DNA from: HLUCCA09 sp965277275
GTDB lineage: Bacteria; Pseudomonadota; Alphaproteobacteria; Rhodobacterales; Rhodobacteraceae
DNA: 64,000 nucleotides
NCBI GenBank assembly: GCA_965277275.1
Contig: CBDICG010000002.1
Span: 2,666,001-2,730,000 of the forward strand
Direction of reading: 5' to 3'
This document shows, one piece after another, positions 1 through 11,170 of this stretch; positions within the stretch are counted from its first letter, which is position 1, and each line of letters starts with the position of its first letter. Under the pieces are notes generated by a model. It had not been told where the DNA came from. It did no database searches and saw only the letters and a list, made by a program, of their open reading frames with translations. Position numbers and translations under genes: made by a program.

Positions 1-22
1 TCACCCAGGCACTCGCAGCCGC

Positions 23-262
23 CTAGGCGCCTGCACCGTCGCCGCGCGGCCTGTCGGGCTGCGCGACGACGCCCCACGTGACCCGCGCCCAGAGCCGTTC
101 GTGCAGCATGTAGGTCACCGAGCCCACCAGCGTGCCAAGCAGTGCGACGGCGCCGCCCGTTGCCAGCGAGCCGGTCAGCGCAAACGTGATCGCAGTCATC
201 ACGATCAAGCCGCTGACCTGCCAGGTCAGGCACTTGACGATGCTGCGCGCGGGGGTGTCCAT
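23..262 (-). CDS. DUF2061 small membrane protein
   Basis: Predicted 79-residue inner-membrane protein of unknown function. The start (ATG at 262) was chosen because the protein then begins MDTPARSIVKCLTW, the usual DUF2061 N-terminus; an upstream ATG at 316 adds an unconserved tail. Two hydrophobic stretches (about residues 13-30 and 36-52) are followed by the family-like signature YMLHERLWARVTWG. The length fits the family. It is transcribed divergently from the XRE regulator at 381. DUF2061 has no established biochemical role, so none is assigned. Confidence 0.8.
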   Translation of the reverse strand: MDTPARSIVKCLTWQVSGLIVMTAITFALTGSLATGGAVALLGTLVGSVTYMLHERLWARVTWGVVAQPDRPRGDGAGA

Positions 263-344
263 GCAGGCCTCCTGTCTCTCGCCGTCTGTTGCCTGACCCG
301 TTTCTACCGGGCGCATCGGGCGCGGGGGATCCGGAGGGTTCTCC

Positions 345-372
345 TTGAATTGTCTGACTTGTTGCGTTTAAT
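345..372 (+). promoter_or_regulatory. Putative promoter of the XRE regulator
   Basis: A TTGAAT hexamer (345-350) and a TTTAAT hexamer (367-372) are separated by 16 bases and lie just before the ATG at 381. Transcription would begin almost at the start codon, giving a very short or leaderless mRNA. Only sequence resemblance supports this. Confidence 0.4.
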
Positions 373-380
373 CCCCAACC

Positions 381-1235
381 ATGACGCAAATCGACAAACG
401 TGACCGCGCCGACATGTTTCGTGCCCGGCTGCGCCAGCAGATGGAAGCCGGCGGGATGAACCGATCCGCCCTGGCCCGCGCCTGCGGTGTGGACAGATCG
501 ACGATTGCACAACTGCTCTCCGGCGACGCCGCGCGCATGCCAAATGCCCATCTTGCGGCAGAATGTGCGCAGGCGCTCGGCGTTTCGGCCGACTGGCTTC
601 TCGGGCTGAGCGATCGCCCCGAGACGCCGGGCGATCTGCTTGCCGCAGCGGTCATGGTGACGGAAGCCGCGCGCTCCTCGGCGGACGATCAACTCCTCGA
701 CTGGCACCGCGAGGCGGCGGGCTACAAGATCCGCCATGTCCCCGCCACGCTGCCGGATGTCTTCAAGACAGAGGCCGTGCTGCGATGGGAATACACAAGC
801 TTTCTCGGCAAGACGCCGGAACAAGCCATCGGCGCGATGCGGGATCGGTACGATTGGGTCGCCGAGCAGCTCTCGGACTACGAGATTGCCGTTTCCCTGG
901 GGGAGTTGCGCGCCTTCGCTGCGGGAGAAGGGTACTACGCCGGTCTCGATGCGGAGGCCCGGCGCGCGCAGTTGGTGTCGCTCGCAATGACGCTTGATGA
1001 GCTCTACCCGGCAGTTCGCCTCTTTTTGTACGATGCGCGCCGGATCTTCTCCGCGCCCGTGACGGTGTTTGGCCCGCTTATCGGCGTGGTCTATATCGGC
1101 CGGTTCTACATGGCCTTTCGCTCGCGCGACCGGGTGCGCGCCCTCACCCGGCATTTCGACGGGCTCATTCGGGAGGCCGAGGTGGACGCCCGCGATGCTC
1201 CCGCCTGGGTTGCCGCGCTGGCTGAGCCTCTCTGA
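381..1235 (+). CDS. XRE-family HTH transcriptional regulator
   Basis: 284 residues. An N-terminal helix-turn-helix (about residues 12-70) contains the pattern NRSALARACGVDRSTIAQLL, typical of Cro/C1-type DNA binding, followed by an alanine-rich linker and a 190-residue C-terminal region with no motif I recognise. That region is rich in Tyr/Arg (for example FYMAFRSRDRVRALTRHFDG) and may be a ligand or oligomerisation domain. It is not adjacent to an obvious target operon, though ackA follows 72 bases downstream on the same strand. DNA binding is confident; the regulon is unknown. Confidence 0.8.
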   Translation: MTQIDKRDRADMFRARLRQQMEAGGMNRSALARACGVDRSTIAQLLSGDAARMPNAHLAAECAQALGVSADWLLGLSDRPETPGDLLAAAVMVTEAARSSADDQLLDWHREAAGYKIRHVPATLPDVFKTEAVLRWEYTSFLGKTPEQAIGAMRDRYDWVAEQLSDYEIAVSLGELRAFAAGEGYYAGLDAEARRAQLVSLAMTLDELYPAVRLFLYDARRIFSAPVTVFGPLIGVVYIGRFYMAFRSRDRVRALTRHFDGLIREAEVDARDAPAWVAALAEPL

Positions 1236-1307
1236 GGGCGCGACCCTATTGCCCGTGGGCAGCCGTGGCCCGCTCGGGCATTTTCCGCCGCAAACGGGGA
1301 GGCGCCG

Positions 1308-2525
1308 ATGTCGGCCATACTGACGCTCAACGCGGGCTCAAGCTCGATCAAGTTTGCTGTCTACGCTTCCGTCGCGCCTGATCCTGCGCCAGAGCCCGCG
1401 CCAACGCCCCAGCCTGGGTCTGCGCCTCGGCCAACGCCCGAGCCCGTGCAAATCGCCGTTGGCCTGATCGACGATCTCGGTGCCGAGGCGCGGCTCAGAC
1501 TTCATCTTGGCCCGGACAGGACGGAGATGCCCGTCGACGCGCCGGATCACGGTCAGGGTGTCGCTTCCATTCTCGCAGCGCTCGCGCCGGTGCTGGAGGG
1601 GCGCGCCGTTGCCGGTGTCGGGCACCGCATTGTCCATGGCGGGACGAACTTTGCCGCCCCTGCCATGCTCACGCCCGAGACGCGCGCCGCGCTGGCCGCC
1701 CTGACCCGCCTCGCGCCCTTGCACCAGCCCCATAACCTTGCCGCAGTCGATGCCGCCGTTGCGGCCTTCCCCGATGCGCTTCAGATCGGCTGTTTCGATA
1801 CCGCTTTTCACCGCGGTCAGCCCTTCGTCAATGATACGTTCGCCCTGCCGCGCCGCTACTACGCAGAGGGCGTGCGCCGATACGGCTTTCACGGCCTCTC
1901 CTACGACTACATCGCGGGCGTCCTGGCCGCAGATCACCCCGAGGTGCATGCCGGGCGGGTTATCGTCGCGCATCTGGGCAATGGGGCGTCGATGTGCGCC
2001 ATGCAGGGCGGGCAGGCCATCGGCTCCAGCATGGGGTTTTCGGCGCTCGACGGCCTGCCCATGGGGACCCGCACCGGTCAGATCGATCCCGGCGTGCTCC
2101 TCTACCTGATGGACCAGGGCATGGGCGCCCCGGAAATCACGCGTCTGCTCTACAAGGAAAGCGGGCTTCTGGGGATGTCCGGGATCTCGCATGACATGCG
2201 CACTCTCCTGGCCTCCGACGCGCCCGAAGCCGCCGAGGCGCTGGACTACTACGTGATGCGGATCCAGCGTGAGATCGGGGCGATGACGGCGCTTCTGGGG
2301 GGGCTCGACGCGCTCGTCTTCACCGGCGGGGTCGGCGAGAACGCGGCACCCATCCGCGCCTGCGTGCTGGAGGGGATGGGCTGGCTTGGCCTCTCTGTCG
2401 ATCCCGAGGCCAATGCGGCGGCCGCCACGCGGATCGACGCTGGCCCGACCGCCGCACTCGTGATCCCAACCGACGAAGAGCGCGTCATCGCCCGCGCTGT
2501 CGCCGCCGCGCTCCACGACGGCTGA
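1308..2525 (+). CDS. ackA: Acetate kinase
   Basis: Interconverts acetate + ATP and acetyl phosphate + ADP in the cytoplasm. Family motifs are clear: ILTLNAGSSSIKF at residues 4-16, the RYGFHGLSY segment, the HLGNGASM phosphate loop, and FTGGVGENA near the C-terminus. The 405-residue length is normal. A GGGAGG Shine-Dalgarno precedes the ATG. The odd point is a Pro/Ala-rich stretch at about residues 20-47, immediately after the first beta strand, where other acetate kinases have only a short turn. No phosphotransacetylase gene is adjacent. Confidence 0.95.
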   Translation: MSAILTLNAGSSSIKFAVYASVAPDPAPEPAPTPQPGSAPRPTPEPVQIAVGLIDDLGAEARLRLHLGPDRTEMPVDAPDHGQGVASILAALAPVLEGRAVAGVGHRIVHGGTNFAAPAMLTPETRAALAALTRLAPLHQPHNLAAVDAAVAAFPDALQIGCFDTAFHRGQPFVNDTFALPRRYYAEGVRRYGFHGLSYDYIAGVLAADHPEVHAGRVIVAHLGNGASMCAMQGGQAIGSSMGFSALDGLPMGTRTGQIDPGVLLYLMDQGMGAPEITRLLYKESGLLGMSGISHDMRTLLASDAPEAAEALDYYVMRIQREIGAMTALLGGLDALVFTGGVGENAAPIRACVLEGMGWLGLSVDPEANAAAATRIDAGPTAALVIPTDEERVIARAVAAALHDG

Positions 2526-2963
2526 GCGGGGACGCGCGCGCGAGGGAACGGCATTCGCGGCATCCGGGTGGATGCCTGGCGACGCGGAGTGCCGCACGGG
2601 GGAACGGGGACTGGCTGCGGGTGCTCTATGGGGCGGGGCGCGCGCCAAGGCGCTAGTGCTCTGCCGGGTTGAAGGCTCGAAACGACCCTTCGGGGACGGT
2701 ATTTTTCAGCAAGAAGAAGGGGGGAAGGCGGGGCATTTCTCCGGCGAATGGCCGGTTGGAACAGGCACGGCGGCGATTGGCGAGGGTCGGTTTGTCCTGC
2801 GGCGATTGTCGGGGGCTGGGGGTCGGGCGGGTCAAAGTGCGGAAAACAAGCGCGAAAAACCGATCCACATAACGATCATGAGAAGTTCGAAGATGCGGTT
2901 GGCCTGCCCGCAGCCTACCTGATCGCCCGACAGCGCCGACAAGGCGCCCATGGAGCGTGCCAG
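2526..2963 (+). other. 438-base intergenic region upstream of metH
   Basis: I see no convincing gene here. It holds a terminator-like hairpin near 2683-2706. I looked for cobalamin, SAM and SAH riboswitch cores before metH and did not recognise one. The stretch 2850-2880 is locally A-rich and could hold the metH promoter. Confidence 0.5.
2683..2706 (+). terminator. Possible weak terminator downstream of ackA
   Basis: CGACCC and GGGACG flank a stable TTCG tetraloop; one A-A mismatch interrupts the stem. Five T residues follow at 2702-2706. The distance from the ackA stop (about 160 bases) and the short stem make this tentative. Confidence 0.35.
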
Positions 2964-4039
2964 ATGACGAAGCCCAGCCTCACTCAGGTCGCCGCCGAGC
3001 GCATCCTTATCCTCGACGGTGCGATGGGCACCATGATCCAGGCCGAGGCACCGACCGAGGCGACCTATCGCGGTACCCGCTTTGCCGATCACGGCCAGGA
3101 TGTCGGCGGCAACAACGAGCTCTTGTGCCTTACACAGCCGGATATGATCCGCGACATCCACTCCGCGTTCCTCGCCGCGGGCGCCGACATCATCTGCACC
3201 AACACGTTCTCCGCCACGACCATAAGCCAGGCCGACTACGGCCTCGAAGCGCTGGTGCCGGAGCTCAATCGGGAAGCCGCCCGCCTCGCCCGGGAGGCCG
3301 CCGATGCCTCGGCGACGCCCGACAGGCCCCGTTGGGTCGCTGGCGCGATCGGACCGACGAACCGCACCGCCTCGATCAGCCCGGACGTCAATGACCCGGG
3401 CTACCGAAACACCTCCTTCGACCAGCTTGCAGCGGCCTATTCCGAGGCCGCCCGCGCCCTGATCGACGGCGGCGTCGACCTGATCCTCGTCGAGACGATC
3501 TTTGACACGCTCAACGCCAAGGCCGCGCTCTATGCCCTCGATGCCCTGCGCGATGAGGTGAGAGTCCCGCCGATCATGATCTCGGGCACCATCACCGACC
3601 GCTCGGGCCGCACCCTCACCGGCCAGACACCGGAGGCGTTCTGGGCCAGTGTCAGCCATGCGCGCCCCTTCTCTGTCGGGCTGAACTGCGCGCTCGGCGC
3701 GGGCGAGATGCGCCCCCATATCCGTGCCCTGTCGGACATCGCCGACACCCGGGTTTCGGCCTATCCCAACGCGGGCCTGCCGAATGAGATGGGCGGGTAC
3801 GACGAAACTCCCGAAGAAACCGCCGCGCACCTCGCCGAATGGGCGGCGTCCGGCCTCGTCAACATCGTCGGGGGCTGCTGCGGCACCACGCCGGAGCACA
3901 TCCGCGCCATCGCCAGCGCCGTCTCCGTCGCGCGCCCCCGCGCGGTTCCCGACAGGGCGGCACGGCTGCGCCTCTCGGGCCTCGAACTCTTCGAGGCGGA
4001 GGGCGTTGCCACCCCCGCGATGGGCGCGGAGGCCGCCGC

Positions 4040-4043
<4 letters not shown>
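2964..4043 (+). CDS. metH: Methionine synthase, homocysteine-binding subunit (split MetH, N-terminal part)
   Basis: 359 residues forming only the betaine-homocysteine-methyltransferase-like barrel that binds zinc and homocysteine in cobalamin-dependent methionine synthase. DGAMGTMIQ at residues 18-26 and the zinc ligands Cys242 (GLNCALG) and Cys305/Cys306 (GGCCGTTPEH) are present. Single-chain MetH is about 1200 residues; here the folate, cobalamin and reactivation domains are in the next gene, whose ATG overlaps this stop (ATGA). The start at 2964 was chosen because LILDGAMGT then sits close to the N-terminus. The two products presumably act together. Confidence 0.92.
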
Positions 4044-6682
<2,639 letters not shown>

Positions 6683-6716
6683 CCCCGGACCGTGTCGCAT
6701 ACGCTGAGAGGAATTG

Positions 6717-6777
6717 GCGTCGTGCAGCGCGGCACGGGAAAGGAGGAGGAAAAACCGTGTCCGCGTCTGCACGACGC
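6717..6777. other. Long imperfect hairpin with a purine loop (possible structured RNA)
   Basis: The left arm 6717-6737 pairs with 6755-6777 through 21 base pairs, broken only by two single-T bulges (6760 and 6766). The 17-base loop reads GAAAGGAGGAGGAAAAA. Read on the plus strand, the loop displays a strong Shine-Dalgarno sequence 7 bases before a GTG at 6757. Read on the minus strand, the loop carries CCTCCTCC, the anti-Shine-Dalgarno motif of alphaproteobacterial 'cuckoo'-type sRNA hairpins. Which strand is transcribed is unknown. The hairpin lies between metH and sitA. Confidence 0.5.
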
Positions 6778-6885
6778 GCTGACCTAGTTCGACCCCAGCG
6801 CATCGTCCCTGACAACCGCGCCGTGGCGTGGCGCAACCGCTCAGCGCGATCAGCCCCAATTCCAGGCGCTCCTTGCTCCTGCTGA
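6757..6885 (+). CDS. Possible 42-residue small protein
   Basis: A GTG start with an excellent AGGAGGAGG ribosome-binding site 7 bases upstream opens a 42-codon frame ending at TGA 6883-6885. The product would be Arg/Ala/Pro-rich (begins VSASARRADLVRP) with a C-terminal PCSC. I recognise no family. The ribosome site lies in the loop of the hairpin at 6717-6777 and the start codon is in its stem. It may not be a gene at all; the purine loop could belong to a structured RNA. Confidence 0.25.
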   Translation: MSASARRADLVRPQRIVPDNRAVAWRNRSARSAPIPGAPCSC

Positions 6886-6967
6886 CGCATTTTGCGGCAC
6901 CGTGCCTACGCCGTCCTGCGCGTCGCAGTGTTTTCGCGGATTGGATTGAGAATAGTTTGCAATCACA

Positions 6968-6996
6968 TTGACTCATTGCGAGTGACTTGCAATAAC
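6968..6996 (+). promoter_or_regulatory. Putative sitA promoter
   Basis: A TTGACT hexamer (6968-6973) and an AATAAC hexamer (6991-6996) are separated by 17 bases, 63 bases before the sitA ATG. The operator palindrome at 6975-6993 fills the spacer, the usual place for a Fur-family repressor to block RNA polymerase. Confidence 0.4.
6975..6993. promoter_or_regulatory. Fur/Mur-type operator before the manganese transporter genes
   Basis: The 19-mer ATTGCGAGTGACTTGCAAT is an inverted repeat in which 8 of 9 symmetric positions match. TTGC/GCAA half-sites are characteristic of Mur (manganese-responsive Fur) boxes upstream of sit/mnt genes in alphaproteobacteria. A further TTTGCAA half-site lies at 6956-6962. 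Repression in Mn-replete cells is inferred. Confidence 0.55.
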
Positions 6997-7058
6997 ACTT
7001 TCGCGCTCCATCTAATTCGACGCAAGGCCGATCGATCCGCTGAACAGGGAGTTCTCGC

Positions 7059-8015
7059 ATGACGTTTTCTCGCCATCTCGCCCTGGTTGCCGCGACCGCC
7101 ATCGGCATTGGAAGCGCTTCCGCGGCGCTGGCAGAGGCCGACACGCTGGAGATCGTTGCCACGACCGGCATGATCGCCGACGCCGCGCATGAGGTGGGGG
7201 GCGACCTTGTCGAGGTCGAAGCGCTCATGGGGCCGGGCGTCGACCCGCACGCCTACCGCCAGACCCGCACCGACATCGTTGCCATGAGCCAGGCAGACCT
7301 CGTGCTCTGGCACGGGCTCTATCTCGAAGCGCAGCTCGAAGACTTCCTTCTGGAGCTGGGCGAAGAGCAGAACGTGATCGCCGTCGCCGACACGCTGCCC
7401 ACGAACCTGCTGATCGGGCACGACGATTATGAAGGCCGCTACGATCCCCACGTCTGGATGAACCCCAACCTGTGGTCCCGCGTCGTCCTCACCATCCGCG
7501 ACACGCTGATCGAGGCCGCGCCGGAGCATGAGGCCGCCTTCCGCGCCAATGCCGACGCGCATCTCGAAGTGCTCGCCGACCTCGCGCAATACACCACCGA
7601 GGTCTTGTCGTCGGTGCCCGCCGAGAGCCGCGTCCTGCTCTCCGCCCATGACGCGTTCAACTACTTCGGTTCGGCCTACGGCTTCGAGGTGATGGGCATT
7701 CAGGGCATCTCGACCGAGAGCGAGGCCGGATTGCAGCGCATCTCCGAACTGGTGGACATGCTCGTCGCGCGTGACATCGGCGCCGTCTTCGTCGAAAGCT
7801 CCGTGTCTGATCGCAACATCCGCGCCCTGATCGAAGGCGCAGGCGCGCAGGGCCATGAGGTCGTCATCGGCGGGGAGCTCTTTTCCGACGCGATGGGCGA
7901 GCCCGGCACCTACGAGGGCACCTACATCGGCATGATCGACCACAACGCCACCGTCATTGCCTCGGCGCTCGGCGGCGATGCACCGGACGGCGGCATGTCC
8001 GACCTTCTGAACTGA
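7059..8015 (+). CDS. sitA: Manganese-type ABC transporter substrate-binding protein
   Basis: 318-residue periplasmic binding protein of the cluster A-I metal family, with a Sec signal peptide (cleavage near residue 25, SAALA-EA). The four expected metal ligands are His64 (GVDPHAY), His131 (DPHVWMNP), Glu246 (FVESSVS) and Asp294 (GMIDHNA). A Glu in the third position and the lack of a His-rich loop favour Mn2+ (or Fe2+) over Zn2+. It is the first gene of a four-gene operon with the ATPase 9 bases downstream. The palindrome upstream suggests Mur-type control. Confidence 0.92.
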   Translation: MTFSRHLALVAATAIGIGSASAALAEADTLEIVATTGMIADAAHEVGGDLVEVEALMGPGVDPHAYRQTRTDIVAMSQADLVLWHGLYLEAQLEDFLLELGEEQNVIAVADTLPTNLLIGHDDYEGRYDPHVWMNPNLWSRVVLTIRDTLIEAAPEHEAAFRANADAHLEVLADLAQYTTEVLSSVPAESRVLLSAHDAFNYFGSAYGFEVMGIQGISTESEAGLQRISELVDMLVARDIGAVFVESSVSDRNIRALIEGAGAQGHEVVIGGELFSDAMGEPGTYEGTYIGMIDHNATVIASALGGDAPDGGMSDLLN

Positions 8016-8023
8016 GCGATCCG

Positions 8024-8842
8024 ATGAGCCCGCGCACACTCACCATCGCATCGTCAGAGGGGCACGCCACCGCCCGCCCCTCCACCGCCGCAACCCCCCT
8101 CGCCATTCGCGGCCTGACGGTATCCTACGGCGAAAAGCCCGCCGTCTTCTCGGTCGACGCCGATTTCCCCGCCGCTGCCATGACAGCCATCATCGGCCCC
8201 AACGGGGCGGGCAAGTCCACTCTGCTGAAAGCAGCGCTTGGCGTGATCCCCCGCGTCTCCGGTGAGGTGACCGTCTATGGCAAGCCGATGGCGGAGGCGC
8301 GCGACCGCATCGCCTATGTCCCGCAGCGCGCCTCGGTCGATTGGGATTTCCCCACCACCGTGATGGACGTCGTGCTGATGGGCCTCTACCGCAAGGTGGG
8401 GCTTCTGGGCCGCATGACCGGTGCCCACAAACGCACCGCGCAGGAGTGTCTCGCCCGCGTCGGCATGGCCGACTTCGCGGGTCGCCAGATCGGCCAGCTT
8501 TCCGGCGGCCAGCAGCAGCGCGTCTTTCTTGCGCGGGCGCTGGCGCAGGACGCCGATCTCTACCTGCTGGACGAGCCCTTCGCGGGCGTTGATGCCGCCA
8601 CCGAGCGCGCGATCATCGAGGTCCTGAAGGCGCTGAAATCCGAGAAGAAGTCCGTCGTCTGCGTCCATCACGACCTCGCAACCGTCCGCGAGTACTTCGA
8701 CCACGTGTTTCTCATCAACGTGCGCCGCATCGCCGAGGGCTCCGTGGCCGAGGCCTTCACGCCCGCGGCCCTGCAACAGGCCTATGGCGGCCGCCTCGCC
8801 ACCGCCCAGATCGAAGACATCGCGGTCGGCCGGTCGGCGTGA
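8024..8842 (+). CDS. sitB: Manganese ABC transporter ATP-binding protein
   Basis: 272 residues. Walker A GPNGAGKST (about residues 62-70), Q-loop region YVPQRASVDWDFPTTV, signature LSGGQQQRVFLARAL, Walker B LYLLDEPFAG and the switch His in VCVHHDL are all present. It energises uptake of the ion delivered by SitA through SitC and SitD. The N-terminal 25 residues are a low-complexity extension compared with typical metal-ABC ATPases. It lies between sitA and sitC with 8- and 12-base gaps, consistent with one transcript. Confidence 0.93.
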   Translation: MSPRTLTIASSEGHATARPSTAATPLAIRGLTVSYGEKPAVFSVDADFPAAAMTAIIGPNGAGKSTLLKAALGVIPRVSGEVTVYGKPMAEARDRIAYVPQRASVDWDFPTTVMDVVLMGLYRKVGLLGRMTGAHKRTAQECLARVGMADFAGRQIGQLSGGQQQRVFLARALAQDADLYLLDEPFAGVDAATERAIIEVLKALKSEKKSVVCVHHDLATVREYFDHVFLINVRRIAEGSVAEAFTPAALQQAYGGRLATAQIEDIAVGRSA

Positions 8843-8854
8843 GCGAGGCGCCCG

Positions 8855-10069
8855 ATGGAGCCCTTTCTTCAGGCGCTGACGCTCGGCGCGGGCTATAACG
8901 CGGCGCTCGTTGCCGTCGGCGCGGCCCTTCTCGGTTTCGCCTGCGGGGCCTCCGGCACGTTCCTGTTCCTGCGCAAGCGCGCGCTCGTCTCCGATGCGGT
9001 CGCCCACGCGACCCTGCCGGGGGTCGGCATCGCCTTCATGGTCATGGTCGCGTTCGGGGGGGATGGGCGCAATCTCGTCGGCCTGCTTCTGGGGTCCGCT
9101 TTGACGGCCGGATTGGGCCTTTTGCTGATCGAATGGATGACGCGCCGCACGCGCCTCTCCGAAGACGCCGCCATCGGCGCCGTGCTCGGGGCTTTCTTCG
9201 GCTTCGGGATCGTCCTGCTCACCGTGGTGCAAACGATGTCCGCGGGCCGACAGGCCGGGCTCGAAGACTTCCTGCTGGGCGCCACCGCCGGGATGCTCTT
9301 TGAGGATGCCGTGGTGATCGCGGTCGGAGGCGGCCTTGCCGTACTCGCCACCTGGCTCTTTCGCCGCCCCATGACGATGGTGGCCTTCGACGCCGACTAC
9401 GCCGCCTCGCTCGGCTACGACGTGCGCAAGGTCGATCTGGCGATCATGGGGCTGGTCATGGCCGTCACGGTGATCGGGCTGAAGCTCGTGGGCCTCGTTC
9501 TGATCGTCGCTATGCTCATCATCCCGCCCGTCACCGCCCGGTTCTGGACGGAGCGCAGCGGCCGCGTGATCTGGTGGGCGGGGGCGCTTGGCGCTGTTGC
9601 CGGCTATGTCGGCGCCGCGATTTCGGCCTCCGCACCGGCGCTTCCGACCGGGCCGATCATCGTGCTTGTGGCGTCGGCGCTCTTCTTCGTCTCGCTCTTC
9701 TTCGCGCCAGCCCGTGGTGTCGCGGCCGCTCTCATCCGGCACTGGCGGTTCCAGCGGCGGGTCCATCGCCGTCAGGGCCTGCTTGCGCTCTCGCGGGGCG
9801 AACCGATCCATGACCCCCTCACCCTGCGCGTCCTGCGCGGTCAGGGGCTGATCCGGGCCGATGGTGTGGCGACACCCGACGGCGAAGCCGTCGCCGCCAA
9901 GATCGCCCGCGACGAGCGCCGATGGGACATCGCCCGCGAGATCCACCAGGACACCGCGCTCACCGGCCGCTACGACGGCCTCACCCCGATCGAGGACGTC
10001 TTCACGCCAGATGAGATCCGAGAGTTCGACACGCATCTCGGCGGCCCCACCCCCGTCGGGAGCAGCTAG
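8855..10069 (+). CDS. sitC: Manganese ABC transporter permease with a C-terminal DtxR/MntR-like domain
   Basis: 404 residues, about 110 longer than a plain ABC-3 permease. Residues 1-290 hold the multi-pass core, including FLRKRALVSDAVAHATLPG and LVGLVLIVAMLIIPPVTAR. From about residue 295 a soluble tail follows. Its segment RRVHRRQGLLALSRG, the phrase LRVLRGQGLIRADG, and the end IEDVFTPDEIREFDTHLG resemble the winged-helix and dimerisation parts of DtxR/MntR iron or manganese repressors. A regulatory cytoplasmic domain sensing metal is an inference. The second permease sitD lacks this tail. Confidence 0.88.
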   Translation: MEPFLQALTLGAGYNAALVAVGAALLGFACGASGTFLFLRKRALVSDAVAHATLPGVGIAFMVMVAFGGDGRNLVGLLLGSALTAGLGLLLIEWMTRRTRLSEDAAIGAVLGAFFGFGIVLLTVVQTMSAGRQAGLEDFLLGATAGMLFEDAVVIAVGGGLAVLATWLFRRPMTMVAFDADYAASLGYDVRKVDLAIMGLVMAVTVIGLKLVGLVLIVAMLIIPPVTARFWTERSGRVIWWAGALGAVAGYVGAAISASAPALPTGPIIVLVASALFFVSLFFAPARGVAAALIRHWRFQRRVHRRQGLLALSRGEPIHDPLTLRVLRGQGLIRADGVATPDGEAVAAKIARDERRWDIAREIHQDTALTGRYDGLTPIEDVFTPDEIREFDTHLGGPTPVGSS

Positions 10070-10187
10070 ATGGCCCGAACCGTCATTCCCCGAACGTTGC
10101 GCCTGAACAGCCACGCGCGCCGCCGTCCTTCGTGTGCCCGTCCGGATGGCCCGTCGCATCCGCTGCCAAACGATGGGGAGGGCTGAA

Positions 10188-11126
10188 GTGCTCGGCGCTG
10201 AATTCGTCCAGTTCTCGCTGACGCCGATCCTGATCGGGTGTCTGGCTGCCGTCGCCTGCGCTCTGCCGGGGAACTTCCTCATCCTGCGGCGACAGGCGCT
10301 CATCGGCGACGCGATCAGCCATGTCGTGCTGCCCGGCATTGTCGTTGCGTTCCTTATCACCGGGACGGTCGCTGCCATGCCGATGCTGCTCGGCGCCGCA
10401 GGGGCTGCGATTGTGGCCGTCGTTCTCATTGAAGCGATCAAGCGGCTCGGCCGGATCGAGCCCGGCGCCGCGATGGGCGTATCCTTCACGTTCCTCTTCG
10501 CGCTCGGGGTGCTGATTCTCGAACAGAGCGACACCTCCAGTGTCCACCTCGATGTCGAGCACGCGCTGATGGGCAACCTCGAGAGCCTGATCTGGTTTCG
10601 CGCCGATGGCTGGGGCTCGCTGCTCGACCCCGCGGCGCTTGCGACGCTGCCCGACGAGCTGCCCCGGCTCGCCATCGTCACCGCCGTCGTCGCCGCGCTG
10701 ACATGGCTCTTCTGGCGCCCCCTCGCGATCTCGACCTTCGATGAGAGCTTTGCCCGAGGGCTCGGCCTGCCTGTCGGTGCGCTCGGGTTCGGCCTTATCG
10801 TGGTGGCCGCTATCGCTGCCGTCGCGGCCTTCGACGCGGTCGGTTCGATCATCGTGATCGCGATGTTCATCTGTCCGCCCGCCGCCGCCCGGCTGATGAC
10901 CAACCGGCTGGGCCATCAGGTCGCCTGGAGCATTGCCTTTGCCGTGCTCTCGGCGGTTTTCGGTTATCTCCTCGCGGGGTACGGCCCGCTGTGGCTCGGG
11001 GGGCGCGATGCGGTGAGCGCGGCGGGCATGATCGCGACGGTCTCGGGGATCATCCTTGGCCTCGCGTGCCTCTTCGGACCCTGCCGCGCGCGCGTCGGCG
11101 CTCAACAGGAGCCCGGAAACCTCTGA
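10188..11126 (+). CDS. sitD: Manganese ABC transporter permease
   Basis: 312 residues, a second ABC-3 family multi-pass permease (FLILRRQALIGDAISHVVLPG; FDAVGSIIVIAMFICPPAAARL). The GTG at 10188 was chosen over the ATG at 10173 because GGGGAGGG at 10175-10182 is an ideal ribosome-binding site only for the GTG. It would form a heterodimer with SitC. It lies 118 bases after sitC, a longer gap than elsewhere in the operon, and no terminator is obvious between them. The last gene of the metal cluster. Confidence 0.9.
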   Translation: MLGAEFVQFSLTPILIGCLAAVACALPGNFLILRRQALIGDAISHVVLPGIVVAFLITGTVAAMPMLLGAAGAAIVAVVLIEAIKRLGRIEPGAAMGVSFTFLFALGVLILEQSDTSSVHLDVEHALMGNLESLIWFRADGWGSLLDPAALATLPDELPRLAIVTAVVAALTWLFWRPLAISTFDESFARGLGLPVGALGFGLIVVAAIAAVAAFDAVGSIIVIAMFICPPAAARLMTNRLGHQVAWSIAFAVLSAVFGYLLAGYGPLWLGGRDAVSAAGMIATVSGIILGLACLFGPCRARVGAQQEPGNL

Positions 11127-11170
11127 CGCCGGTACCCCGCCACACCCCTGCCCGCAAAGATGAGCCGTCC

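Noticed and set aside
2526..2963. Cobalamin, SAM or SAH riboswitch before metH
   Set aside because: No conserved core of these classes was recognised on inspection; a covariance search would decide.
8054..10903. 949-codon minus-strand frame opposite sitBCD
   Set aside because: Overlaps three clear transporter genes; low-complexity His/Gly/Arg composition marks it as a shadow.
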